DNA from: Ryuthela nishihirai
Taxonomy: Eukaryota; Arthropoda; Arachnida; Araneae; Heptathelidae
DNA length: 64,000 nucleotides
NCBI GenBank assembly: GCA_038380435.1
Contig: JAWZYU010000001.1
Location: 17,464,001 to 17,528,000 of the forward strand
Direction of reading: 5' to 3'
Made by a program: the position numbers and the translations under genes. Shown here piece by piece: positions 32,392-43,638 of this stretch (position 1 is its first letter; each line of letters opens with the position of its first letter). The notes below the pieces were generated by a model, which had not been told where the DNA came from, did not search any database, and worked only from the letters and a program-made list of their open reading frames with translations.

Positions 32392-33283
32392 AATAGATTT
32401 TGATAACTTTAAGATATATGATTTATATTTTGTAACATTTTTCTGCAAAAAAAATTATTTTTGAAGTTAACAGCATTTAAATATTGTTTTCCATTCACAT
32501 AGCGTGGAAACATCCTTATAATTCATATCCTTTAAAAGTTCATTTCGACTGGCAGGAGACAGGGTGCTTTGAACCGTTCTTAAGCTATGGGTATTTACAA
32601 TTAGAGTTTTGCTCTACGAATTGGAAAAGAAATAATTTAAGCTATTTAAGTTAAAAAGCAATATTGCCCTTAAATAGCTTAAATAGCTTAAGCAATTTTG
32701 CTATTTAAGTAAAAAAAATTGAATGCCATCACGTAGGGGCGCCATCATTCAAAATATAACTTTGAATGCCGGTGCCCCTATGTGCCTAACGTGCCTTATG
32801 GGAAATCCGGCACTGTCAATAATAATTGAATAATATAGTTGGGATATAATATAAGATATATAGCATATAGATCCAATTCCACCTTTTGTTAATATTCATT
32901 TCCAATTCCTAATCTTACGTCTGATATTAGACAAATAGTTTGGAGTCTCCGACTTTTACCGTCAAGGATAAAGGGAAACCGAAAGGAAATAAAATGTTAA
33001 TTAAAATAACATATAAATTATTTTTATAAATCTAAATATTGAAGCTAGCATATTGAGTAAACTTAAATAAGGGACTCCTTTAAATAAATGATTTAAAAAT
33101 TTTAAAAATGCCTCTCTTCCTTCACGTGCCCTAAAAAGAAGAAAATAAACCTAAAGCATGTCGATGGCGCAATCAGTCACTGAGTTCGTATTCACTTCAA
33201 AGAAAGAGGGCGCTGGTAATCTTGTTGAGTAATTAAATCAGCGTCCTATCTTCCTTTGAAGTGATTATCTCCTATCAACTATA
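32392..33283. other. AT-rich stretch with a probable hAT end
   Basis: Near 32720-32826 an imperfect inverted repeat (tgaatgccatcacgtagggg c against its inverse at 32760-32785) and, read on minus, cagtgccggatttcccataa ggcac resemble hAT termini. No opposite end located. A short internal repeat of aaatagctta lies near 32640-32710. Confidence 0.35.
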
Positions 33284-33415
33284 TCCAACAGCTGTCCAGT
33301 GGGTTCCCATCCCCAACTTTCTGTGAGCCTTCGGGGTCCTTGTGACCTGGCCATTTAGCCCATTGTATACAAAAAGATTCGACGCCGGAAATAACACAAT
33401 CCAACCCAACCCTAA
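33284..33415 (+). mobile_element. SINE1 3' fragment, diverged
   Basis: Matches the last third of SINE1 (ccaacagctgtccagtgggt, agccttcggggtccttgtga cctgg, tail aatccaacccaacc) with substitutions. The head is missing. Confidence 0.85.
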
Positions 33416-33933
33416 GATGGACCTGATAGATAATTTATATTTCTGAAATTTCACTTCTTTGAGAATTTTATATTTGTTCCTAAAAGTGCAATACATTTTC
33501 ATTATTCAGTATATTAATCTGTTTATTTCACCCGTTCTTCGTACATTAAAGTCTAAAAGTATTCAATAACAGTCTTCTTTCACTTGAGAGATTTAAAGAA
33601 ATATGGCTCTCATAATTTCTTCTGCTTCGAATGCGGTGTTTCTTTGCAGTTACCTAAAAAAACAATTTCTTGTTTCTTATAACCTAACTGGAAGTCGAAA
33701 CCACTTACGTGAGCTCGTTATTTCTGAGTAGACCTACTTTGATAGTGAATTGAATATTAATATTTAGACGGTTGCTTTAAGGTGTAATGACAGAACTGCT
33801 CCGAATATGGAGAATTTGACGATTTTAAACCGACTCTTCCGCGGCCAGAAACAAACGATTATTGAATTACGAAAGTGCTTCGTTTTTTGTGCTTAAGTGC
33901 TTTGTTTTTTGCAAACCGTCATCTGATACGTAG

Positions 33934-34440
33934 GCATTTTTACTTACTTTATTCAATGGCAAATATATAATATACTCTCTATGAGGATTGGGATTTTGAC
34001 TTACTTTACTCGATGGCAAAAATATAATATACTCTCTATCAGGATTGGGATTTTGACTTACTTTACTGGATGGCAAAAACATACTATACTCTCTATCAGG
34101 ATTGGGATTTTGACTTACTTTACTGGATGGCAAAAATATAATATACTCTCTATCAGGATTGTGATTTTGACTTACTTTACTGGATGGCAAAAATATAATA
34201 TACTCTCTATCAGGATTGGGATTTTGACTTACTTTACTCGATGGCAAAAATATAATATACTCTCTATCAGGATTGGGATTTTGACTTACTTTACTCGATG
34301 GCAAAAATATAATATACTCTATCAGGATTGGGATTTTGACTTACTTTACTGGATGGCAAAAATATAATATACTCTCTATCAGGATTGGGATTTTGACTTA
34401 CTTTACTGGATGGCAAAAATATAATACACTCTCCATCCAA
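33934..34440. repeat. 57-bp minisatellite, about 8 units plus an edge unit
   Basis: Unit aggattgggattttgactta ctttactcgatggcaaaaat ataatatactctctatc (57 bp). The divisible-by-3 period gives a 19-residue periodic ORF on minus (SKVSQNPNPDREYIIFLPS). One unit has lost 2 bp (near 34320), breaking the frame. The first unit (33934-33976) is diverged. Confidence 0.95.
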
Positions 34441-35133
34441 AAATCTCTCCAAAATACCAAAGCGCTACCAAATCGTTCATAAAATAAATCATTCTCGCCG
34501 ATTCTTTTGCTTCACCGGGGAAATATTTAAAAAAAAGTAGATGACATGAAGTGATATCTTCGGAAGATGAGAGTACCGAAGCGATGTCTGTTTATTAACT
34601 CAAATGACTTTTCCCTGAACTTTAATCAATGTTTGCTATACATATGAGAAGCAAGAATAAATCAGTACTCTGTATGCTGAATAATTAAGCAAGAAGGTGA
34701 TTCCATTTCCTAAAAATTATTCTCCTTTCATGTTAAGAACATAATTTAAAACATTTTTGAATACAATTTACAAACAAAAACATTGCAAATCCACTTGAGA
34801 GAAAAATTGTTCTTTTGTGCATTATTAATAATTCATGTTTAGGTAAGCATGTAATTTTTTTCTTCTTCTTTTTGTATGTTGTACGAACTTCAGTACAAAA
34901 TTAATATTTCAAAAACAATGAAATATTAATCCCGCTTAAAAGAAAACATAAAAATAACGACACCCACCGTTTTATTTTTTGAGTTAGATTTTCAAGTCAC
35001 CTTCAATTTTTCTTTTTTTTTCAGACTACTTATATCCTCACTTGATTTCACTAATTTTGTTTCATTCTCTTAACTAACTTCACTTGATTCCCACGAAAGA
35101 GTAAATTACTGTAAACTGTTATCGCTTTCCCCG
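34441..35133. other. AT-rich stretch, nothing recognised
   Basis: No gene or repeat family seen. Its right edge meets the unusually long TSD of the next SINE1. Confidence 0.5.
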
Positions 35134-35172
35134 CTGTTTCTATTTTCATTATATTTCTCTTTGGTAAGGATA

Positions 35173-35571
35173 GAGAGGGGGGGGGGGGTGGCTCAGTCGG
35201 TAGCGCGCCAGGCTCGTAATCTTAGTTCCCAGGTTCGAGTCCCAGCTGGATCAGCGTTGAGATTTATCTCCGCAAAATTCCCCGCCCTGCCCACGGTCAG
35301 TAGGGGAGACCGATGGGCTTGGAAAGGCCGCCGTCCGTCGGATGGACGTTAAGCCGTGGCCCCGTGTGCGGGAGAGCCATACCCTGTGCACGTTAAAGAA
35401 CACGCTGTATGGCCTTGACGGGAGGCTACCATCTGTCTCCCAATAGCTGTTCCAGTGGGTCCCCTCCCCCAACCTTCTCTGAGCCTTCGGAGTCCATGTG
35501 ACCTGGCCATTTAGCCCATGGTGTGCAAAAAAGTGCCGCTCAGAGGTAAAACAACCCAACAAAACAACCCA
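35173..35571 (+). mobile_element. SINE1, full length, with 39-bp direct repeats at its sides
   Basis: Head preceded by an expanded G-run, A box TGGCTCAGTCGGTAG, B box GGTTCGAGTCC, tail AACAACCCAACAAAACAACCCA. The direct repeats 35134-35172 and 35572-35610 (ctgtttctattttcattata ... ggtaaggata) are identical over 39 bp, three times the usual SINE1 TSD. Confidence 0.95.
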
Positions 35572-35747
35572 CTGTTTCTATTTTCATTATATTTCTCTTT
35601 GGTAAGGATATCTCTCTAATTCCACATTCTGGCCACTTTGATCTAGAGTTCCTTGCAATACATTGATAACTGCGTATGAAACAAAATATTTCCAAATATC
35701 TTTGCAACTGAAGCTGAACTGCGGCAAAGATACACTGCTCTTTCAAA

Positions 35748-36715
35748 ATATTAGAGAATTTCCTAGTTATGAAGGGAATCTAACTTTCAAGCTCTATAAC
35801 AGTGTCTCGCAAACTGTGTGCCGCGGCACAGTAGTATGCCGCGAGAGATTTTCAAATTGACACTAGATATTCCAAAGATTTCATTTTGACCTGACTTGTG
35901 TTATTGACGTGCTATCGACGTACTTTAATAAAAATCTTTCAGATTTTATCAACTGGGATCTTGTAAGTATTTATCAAGCTTTTTCCAAATTTTGGTATTA
36001 ATTTTTGATTATTTCAAGCCATAGAATGGATAAATATTTAAAACAAACACCGAGTTATGATTAATTATATTTATTATTATATTTATTTTAAATAAAATGC
36101 ATTTAACGAAACTTTAATTTTCCTCTTTTTACGTAACCATCAAAAATTCTTTTTTAGGTGTGCCGCGGAAAAAAAAAATTTGATTCAATGTGCCGCAAAG
36201 TAAAAAGTTTGCGAGACACTGCTCTATAACTTCTAAAATAGGAATTGAAGAACTAAACATAAATTAAAGATCATAATCAAATTTATTTAAATCTCGATAT
36301 TTGAAAACATTCGTTTTATTTTTTTTTAAAGTTGTGGAAGCTGGAAGATTTCTCAACAGTAATCCGTCATAGGAATTTAGTTCAGATATTAATTAAAACT
36401 TAAATTACGAGTATTGTTTCAAACTATTTAATGAAATAATATACATTTTAGAAGTTTGGATAATAATTATTTCAATATAAACAATTATACATGATTTTTA
36501 TTAAACAATATAATTTATTGTTAATATTCTAGCTTCCGTAGTGCTTTAAATACTGAACGACTATTGTTGAAAATCGGGATTTAAATAGATTTGATTATGA
36601 TTTAATTTATCTCTTATCGTATTTCTCCGTTAAATGCGTATTTTAGAAGTTAAAGAGCTTCAAATTTAGCTTCCCTTTGACACTATTTGAAATTCTCGAA
36701 TATTTTAGTAGAGCT
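35748..36715. mobile_element. Foldback MITE with long diverged arms
   Basis: Left arm about 35748-36365 (less the nested hAT) and right arm about 36520-36715 are inverted copies: ttctaaaatagg..., agatcataatcaaatttatt taaatc, gtggaagctggaag against their inverse. The spacer is AT-rich. One related arm occurs at 14150-14400. Termini and TSD not defined. Confidence 0.65.
35800..36221. mobile_element. hAT-type MITE nested in the foldback arm
   Basis: Perfect inverted ends cagtgtctcgcaaact / agtttgcgagacactg, with repeated tgtgccgc words inside both ends. Perfect 8-bp TSDs ctctataa at 35792-35799 and 36222-36229. The opposite arm of the host MITE shows the equivalent empty site (agctctttaacttctaaaat, inverted). 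Confidence 0.95.
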
Positions 36716-36766
36716 ATGTATAGTTCGCTGAGAAAAATTTAAATTTTTAGGAAGGTATGTGCCATT

Positions 36767-36925
36767 GGTTCGGGCCCCGAGTTGGTGTGTGTGTTGTGTG
36801 TGTTGTTTTTCTGCTGAGGTCCTGCCATCCTCACAGACCTCTAACTATGGCAAATAAACTGACAGGCTCCTGTCAGACCTCTGTGGCAAGCAGCTGCTTG
36901 AGGGGGTATTTATTTTATTTACTAT
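36767..36925 (+). mobile_element. SINE2, 5'-truncated
   Basis: Starts at the B box (ggttcgggcc). 11-bp TSDs tatgtgccatt at 36756-36766 and 36926-36936. Tail tatttattttatttac. Confidence 0.93.
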
Positions 36926-36954
36926 TATGTGCCATTATTAATATATAAAATAAA

Positions 36955-37115
36955 AAAATACCCCCTCAAGCAGCTGCTTGCCACAGAGGTCTGACAGGAG
37001 CCTGTCAGTTTATATGCCAGAGTAGAAGGTCTGAGAGGATGGCAGGCCCTCAGCAGAAAAACGACACAAACAGCCATGCCTTACCCGGGGCTCGAACCCA
37101 GGTCCCTTAGATCTA
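36955..37115 (-). mobile_element. SINE2, missing the A-box end
   Basis: Minus copy: taccccctcaagcagctgct at left, B box gctcgaaccc near 37091, ending after cccttagatct. It lies tail-to-tail with the previous plus copy. Confidence 0.92.
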
Positions 37116-37372
37116 AAACTCTAAATTTAAATTACTCAAGGCATTAGACTGTTAACAAGACAAAGAGTCCCATAATTCAATTTAATGCTAATATTTGATA
37201 CTAAGGGATTCATAATGACCAAATGAAATGTACGGTCACCTAAAGCTAAATATATTCGAGAAAAAAATCTTTATTGGAATAGGTAAATAAATCGGCAACG
37301 CTTGACGGAAAATTGTCGAACCCAATTTTGAAATAGTCGTGAAAAATATAACTGTAAATTCCCTCTGTCAAA

Positions 37373-37755
37373 GGGGCGGGGGTGGCTCAGTCGGTAGCAC
37401 GTCAGGCTCGTAATCTGTAGTTCCCAGGTTCGAGTCCCAGCTGGGTCAGCGTTGAGATATATCTCCGCAAAATTCCCCGCCCTGCCCACGGTCAGTAAGG
37501 GACACCGATGGGCTTGGAAAGACCGCCGTCCGTCGGATGGGACGTTAAGTCGTGGCCCCGTGTACGGGAGAGCCATACCCTGTGCATGTTAAAGAACACG
37601 CTGGATGGAATTGACGGGAGGCTACCATCTGTCTCCCAACAGCTGTTCCAGTGGGTCCCCTCCCCCAACCTTCTCTGAGCCTTCGGGGTCCATGTGACCT
37701 GACCATTTAGCCCATTGTGTGCAAAAAAGTGCCGTTCAGAGGTAAACCAACCCAA
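37373..37755 (+). mobile_element. SINE1, full length
   Basis: Perfect 12-bp TSDs ccctctgtcaaa at 37361-37372 and 37756-37767. A and B boxes intact. Confidence 0.96.
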
Positions 37756-38177
37756 CCCTCTGTCAAATACCACTAAATATTGCGTCTCACGTTTCATGCT
37801 TTCAAGACCACTATTCTTCATGAAAATATGAGCTTCAAGTTTATACTTTCAAATCCATTATTCCTCAGTAAAAATATGCGTTTTAAGTTTCCCACTTTTA
37901 AAACTTCTATTCGTTTTGAGAACATGTCGGAATATACAGTTTGAACGCTAAAGCTCGAATTGTTCAGCTTCAAAGTTCAAGCAAAGTGTTAGATGCTCGA
38001 ACATTTTTATGGAATCATATCACACACTTTGTGGAATCAGGAACCGCTGAAACGGGTTCCTGGTTGAAATTTTTGAAATCAATTGTTTTTTCGCGATCAA
38101 ATAATAATACTCTCCATACAAGAAAGCAAAAAAGTATTATTTTACTCTAAATTTTCGCAACGAAGACATCGAATACA

Positions 38178-38564
38178 GGGGCGGGGGTGGCTCAGTCGGT
38201 AGCGCGACAGGCTCGTAATCTGTAGTTCCCAGGTTCGAGTCCCAGCTGGGTCAGCGTTGAGATTTATCTCCGCAAAATTCTCCGCCCTGCCCACGGTCAA
38301 TAGGGGACACCGATGGACTTGGAAAGGCCGCCGTCCGTCGGATGGGACGTTAAGCCGTGGGCCATTGTGCGGGAGAGCCAATCCATGTGCGCGTTAAAGA
38401 ACACGCTGGATGGCCTTGACGGGAGGCTACCATCCGTCTCCCAACAGCTGTTCCAGTGGGTCCCCGCCCCCAACCTTCTCTGAGCCTTCGGGGTCCATGT
38501 GACCTGGCCATTTAGCCCATGGTGTGCAAAAAAGTGCCGCTCAGAGGTAAAACAACCCAACCCA
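38178..38564 (+). mobile_element. SINE1, full length (387 bp)
   Basis: Good reference copy: A box TGGCTCAGTCGGTAGCGCG from 38188, B box GGTTCGAGTCC at 38232-38242. No TTTT on the transcribed strand before the tail. Perfect 12-bp TSDs acatcgaataca at 38166-38177 and 38565-38576. Confidence 0.97.
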
Positions 38565-38689
38565 ACATCGAATACAAATAAAAAACAATCCGCATGAAAA
38601 GAATTACTACAGTTGACTAATCTTTGTGCAATCAGTTTTACAATGGAAAGAAAGAGAGATCTGCGCACTCGACTGCTTCTCTGAAATGC

Positions 38690-39130
38690 TCGAAGAGTGT
38701 CACTGTGACATCAACATCTCGGAAATGACAGCCAGCAGGCGTACACGTCACTAAGCAAAATAGGGCAGACTAAGGCAACAAGCTTCCTCTCTTCCCCCTC
38801 AGCTAAGTGACATCCACCGCGACGACACCAAGACACGCCTCCTCAGGGACATATGGCCACCCAACACTGCCATACTCACGCGACTACATCTTCACTTTCC
38901 TTCTTATTATCGGGATATGGCACCCGCCTGCTCTCCCTTCATCCCATCACCTAGGCAACGTCAAACGAGACACACGAAGATCAATAGAAGACGTGAGGGA
39001 CGTGTCGCCGCCTGGTGATGGGTCCATTACCTTCCAAAAGAAAAGTGCCTCTCCACTCACATTCCTCTTCCAACCTTCTCCCGTACTCCACCCACCAACC
39101 CTCCTTACGATTCTCCCCAACTAGAAAAAC
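38690..39130. promoter_or_regulatory. GC-balanced unique island, candidate cis-regulatory DNA
   Basis: Richer in G+C than its surroundings and free of visible repeats. Contains aagtgtcactgtgacatc, an overlapping GTCAC/GTGAC inverted pair, and several GTCA half-sites. A 105-codon ORF (38807-39124) has no motif. Confidence 0.22.
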
Positions 39131-39567
39131 GGTAGAGTTTTTTTTTTACTTTTCAGTTGTGCTCAACGCCTGCATCTGCATGATATTGTCTTTGCTTCGA
39201 GAGAAAATTTTATACTGAGAAGATGAGAGCAATGACGGAGACGCGTAAGACTTTCGATGGCGTTAGTGAAAAAAAAAGAGCGAACAGGAATTGGACAGAG
39301 AGGAGTCAATTTAAGCAAAGTTAAAGAAAAAATGTTGGAAATATAGAAGAACGTATTCTTTTGATTGCAACAATTTTTTGCTTTCTTTCATTTCGTTGCA
39401 TTTTACCTTATGTAATTAAGAGTAAGAGTAAATGCAATTATGTAGATCAGCATCATGATTTCAGCCCTCTTCTTTTTTAATAGTCTTCACAAGGAAACTA
39501 ACTTCCGTGAAATTGTATTAAAATCTCAGTAAATATGTAATAATCCATCTATCTACTACATAAGCAG

Positions 39568-39945
39568 GGGCGGGTGGCTCAGTCGGTAGCGCACCAGGCT
39601 CGTAATCTGTAATTCCCAGGTTCGAGTCACAGCTGGGTCAGCGTTGAGACTTATCTCCGCAAAACTCCCAGCCCACGATCAGTAGGGGACACCGTTGGGC
39701 TTGGGAAGGCCGCCGTCCGTCAGATGGGACGTTAAGCCGTGGTCCCGTGTGCGGGAGAGCCATACCCTGTGCACGTTAAAGAACACGCTGGATGGCCTTG
39801 ACGGGAGGCTACCATCTGTCTCCTAATAGCTGTTTCAGTGGGTCCCTTCCCCCAATCTTTTCTGAACCTTCGGGATCCTTGTGACCTGGCCATTTACCGA
39901 TGGTGTGCAAAATAGTGCTGCTCAGAGGTAAAACAACCCAATCCA
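39568..39945 (+). mobile_element. SINE1, full length, mildly diverged
   Basis: 13-bp TSDs actacataagcag (39555-39567) and actacataagtag (39946-39958), one mismatch. About 10 bp missing after the cgcaaaactccc word, and a C-to-A change just after the B box core (GGTTCGAGTCa). Confidence 0.94.
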
Positions 39946-39958
39946 ACTACATAAGTAG

Positions 39959-40593
39959 AGCAATTAGGACAAAAATTCAGCTGTGCCTTTCACATAAATT
40001 TATACATCTTGTGTTTAGTTTTGTTTTTAGATTTTTACGGTGTTTTAAGAATGGTAATTAATGAAGAACATAAATATAAGAAATCGAAACAAAAATAAGA
40101 CGATCGATTTCTAATATGCTAGCGACTTTCTACAAAACATTTGTCTTTTGCTTCTGGAGTGTTCATCTTCAAATGTCAGTTGATTTAAATTGGCATTAAA
40201 TATAACAGAAAAAATACGTCAAGCATAAAAACAACATGGAAAGATTCTGGTTTGGCTCCCATTTGATTTCAGTTCTCTATTATCTTCAGCAAAACTAGCT
40301 AAACGACAATAACTGAAACCACAAATTTCTAAAAACCAAAAGATTTTATTACTACTTCATCCATTTGAGCCATCTGCTGAAGATTCTATCAGTTGATTTG
40401 AATTTATGAATGATAATGAGTCACATCAAGAATCATGAACCTTCTTTAACACCATTTTACTTAGAGAAAAATTTCGTTTCGTTTTGCCATGTTAACCTCG
40501 TGGAGAGCAAGAGGTTACAGAACAGAATTATTCGTAAAGATCAGAAGAAACTAAATGATATCTTAAATGTCCTAAATGAGTTTGGTGTACATA
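39959..40593. other. AT-rich stretch, nothing recognised
   Basis: A 105-codon plus ORF (40410-40727) runs into the following MITE and is not credible as a gene. Confidence 0.45.
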
Positions 40594-40807
40594 TAGTCGC
40601 TCAAAAAAATATCCGAACACTATGGTTGATTACAGAATTCAGAGAAAAAAAAAAGCAAAGATTTTTTCAGAAATTAGCGATCTGGCACCCTTCGTGTCAC
40701 GTGACACGAAGGTTGCCAGATCACTAATTTCTAAAAAAATCGTTGGCAGATATTTTTTCTGATTTCTGTAATCGACCACAGTGTTCGGATACTTTTTTGA
40801 GCGACTG
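40594..40807. mobile_element. Tc1-like hairpin MITE, copy 1
   Basis: The two halves are near-perfect inverted copies meeting at acccttcgtgtcacgtgaca cgaagg. Ends tagtcgctcaaaaaaatatc and (inverted) cagtcgctcaaaaaagtatc, flanked by TA. About 105-bp arms with almost no loop. Confidence 0.88.
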
Positions 40808-40835
40808 TACATGATGTTATACGGGTACTTAGCAG

Positions 40836-41262
40836 CATGGGCGTAGGCAGGGGATAGGCAGAAGGACCACTTGTCTGGAAAAGTCCATCTAAAAATTAAT
40901 TGGTATAATATAAAATGCACCAAAAATATATTTTTCTTTAAATAAATGTAAATCTTGGTTGTTGTTGATTTTTAAGTTTTTTTTGTTCTCTGAAATATTT
41001 CATTTATTTTTATTTATTATTATTATTAAAGAAGCATTTTTTACTTATTTTTTTTTCCTTTCGTTTTGTTTCGGCGCATCCTTAGTTTTATTGTAACATG
41101 ATGTATGCAGAATACCTTATTTCAACTGCACTCATTAATGAGAAGCTCGGCATGAATATTTCTGTCTTGAAACATGGTTTTTGCGCCTCCCACTGAAAAT
41201 ATTTTGCCATTCCCTGAAACAGATTTGCCCCACTCCTGAAATCATTTCTGTAGGTGCCCATG
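40836..41262. mobile_element. hAT-type MITE with perfect 8-bp TSD
   Basis: Short inverted ends catgggcgtaggcag and (inverted) catgggcacctacag. TSD cttagcag at 40828-40835 and 41263-41270. Interior T-rich, non-coding. Confidence 0.75.
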
Positions 41263-41536
41263 CTTAGCAGAGACATCTTTGCTTCCAAGCGCTTTACTTC
41301 ATGCATCTTTTGTGGGCATTTATTATATCGTCAATACGATTGCCCTATATTCTAGGATAAGGACGTTCGATCACGATCGTCGGTCACGAGATACCGGCAT
41401 ACGTTTTGGAGTCGATCGTGTCTTCAATGCAGAACAGAAATAGAAGTAATTGACATGCAAAATGACGTCTACTTGAAGCCAAAAGAAAAGGTTATTTGGC
41501 AGTATAAGAAAGAAAAATATCCGAGTTTGACATGTA

Positions 41537-41752
41537 CAGTCGCTCAAAAAAGTATCCGAACACTATGGTTGATTACAGAATTCAGAAAAAATATCTGGCA
41601 ACGATATTTTTTTCAGAAATTAGTGATCTGGCAACCTTCGTGTCACGTACACGAAGGTTGCCAGATCACTAATTTCTGAAAAAATCGTTGCCAGATATTT
41701 TTTCTGAATTCTGTAATCAACCATAGTGTTCGGATACTTTTTTGAGCGACTG
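41537..41752. mobile_element. Tc1-like hairpin MITE, copy 2
   Basis: 216 bp, ends cagtcgctcaaaaaagtatc on both sides (inverted), TA at 41535-41536 and 41753-41754. The centre ccttcgtgtcacgtacacga aggt is 2 bp shorter than copy 1. Best preserved member. Confidence 0.92.
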
Positions 41753-42436
41753 TACTACTCAAAACATTGTCATGCCTTGGGTCGAAATACTTAGCTGAAT
41801 CAGCATTTTTTGACATGAAAATTATCGAAACTATATTAGAAATAATGACTAGCATTGGGATCAATGATGCTTGAGACTGGCACATTAATGAAAAAATTAT
41901 GAAAACATTCCAGCAGCCATTCAATGTGAAGTATCACATTAATAATCTTTGTCTATGTTTTTTTTTCTCTTTTATATATTTTACTGTAATGTTTAATTGT
42001 TTATTTTTCATTTAAATTGCAATTAATTTTATTTTGTGGCCTGCATTATAGCTGTATTCTAGCCACAGCTTTCACTTTTGTCAAAGAATATTTTAAAAAT
42101 AATACAATAACTTACTTTTTTAGTAAAAAAATTAGTAGATCGCTGTATTACAATTTCAAAAAGTAACTCTCCGTATTAAAAAGGCTGAAAATCAGTGGGT
42201 TGCATAGGAATATGATTAATTACGGATTAATTATTAGCAAATGGGCCAGTTCTCAGAATAACACAAGATTTTACAGGGGAGCTGAAATTGAATCTGATAA
42301 TTATCCATTTGAAAGTGTTTTAAAACTTGAACTTTAGAAATGCAATAAAAAGGCTAAAAGAATTACTTTAATACTTGAACTTTGGAAGATCCAGAAATAG
42401 CCAAACCTACCTTGATAGGTTGTGTACTCACTCTGA

Positions 42437-42824
42437 AAGGGGGCGGGGGTGGCTCAGTCGGTAGCGCGCCAGGCTCGTAATATGTAGTTCCCAGGTTCGA
42501 GTCCCAGCTGAGTCAGCGTTGAGATTTATCTCCGCAAAATTCCCCGCCCTGCCCACGGTCAGTAGGGGACACCGACGGGCTTGGAAAGTCCACCGTCCGT
42601 CGGATGGGACGTTAAGCCGTGGGCCCGTGTGTGGGAGAGCCATACCTTGTGCACGTTAAAGAACACGCTGGATGGCCTTGACGGGAGGCTACCATCTGTC
42701 TCCCAACAACTGTTCCAGTGGGTCCCCTCCCCCAACCTTCTCTGAGCCTTCGGGGTCCATGTGTCTTGGCCATTTAACCCATGGTGTGCAAAAAAGTGCC
42801 TCTCAGAGGTAAAACAACCCAACC
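42437..42824 (+). mobile_element. SINE1, full length
   Basis: 8-bp TSDs cactctga at 42429-42436 and 42825-42832. A and B boxes intact. Inserted in the ancient RTE remnant. Confidence 0.94.
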
Positions 42825-43638
42825 CACTCTGATGGTTCGCTTACTTCTGAGGTTGAAAAACAAGGAACTCTTTTAAACAGACTATGCTTGAAACCAATAA
42901 CGCTGATCTGAGTTAATATATGCAGAGAAGGAATAATCCTTAAAGTTGATGAGGCAACGTTTCTGCTTTTCGTAAAAGAAAAAGAGGAATATAAAGATAA
43001 AATGAATTAGCACATTACTAATCTCTACAAACAACATTACAGAGAGCATAATATATGTATAAAGAATCTCTTTAATGCCGATAAGAATCTTTGGCTTCGT
43101 TAGCCTGGCTGAGAAATCAGAGAATTCAGCCAGATAACACAACAGCTGAGAGTGTTACCACACAATGCATATTTTGTGCGTCAAATAGATAATTTTCTGC
43201 AATATTGTATCTGGATTCCGTAACTTCCTGCTCCCTTTCTACTTGGGGGTATACCGACCCTCTGAGGTAAAGGTCAGCCTTTTTGGCCCAAACCTTTCTC
43301 CCCCATTTTGGGGAACGATTGTCCTATCACGTGTTTCAAACTCTATGAGATATCCTGCTACTTTATCCAAAGGATGTTTATCCCTAAAATTTTAATGAAC
43401 TGAATGAAAGTGAAATATTGAGGTACGAGATATACCAGGTTATTGAGATAAAGATTCTGTCATTATTGCATTTAATTTGTACGCTGAAGAGCCAAAACAT
43501 TATGACCAGTTTGTCTTTATGCAAATCGAAGCAACTGCAGGTAAACGACGAAGCGTGTGAAGGTCATGAAACGGTATAAACAACACCTGATACTGAGTGT
43601 GTTATTCAGTGTTATTCAGTGTTATTCTTGTTCTTCAA

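Noticed and set aside
33867..34304. 145-residue periodic protein over the 57-bp array
   Set aside because: Same reason: period divisible by 3, no start context, frame lost at a 2-bp deletion.
39015..39218. Small ORF with a hydrophobic C-terminus as a secreted or membrane peptide gene
   Set aside because: No promoter, splice or homology signal. It overlaps another frame and ends in AT-rich DNA.
41338..41420. GC-rich inverted words (ttcgatcacgatcgtcggtc) as a separate element
   Set aside because: Only short, partial self-complementarity. No ends or TSD could be defined.
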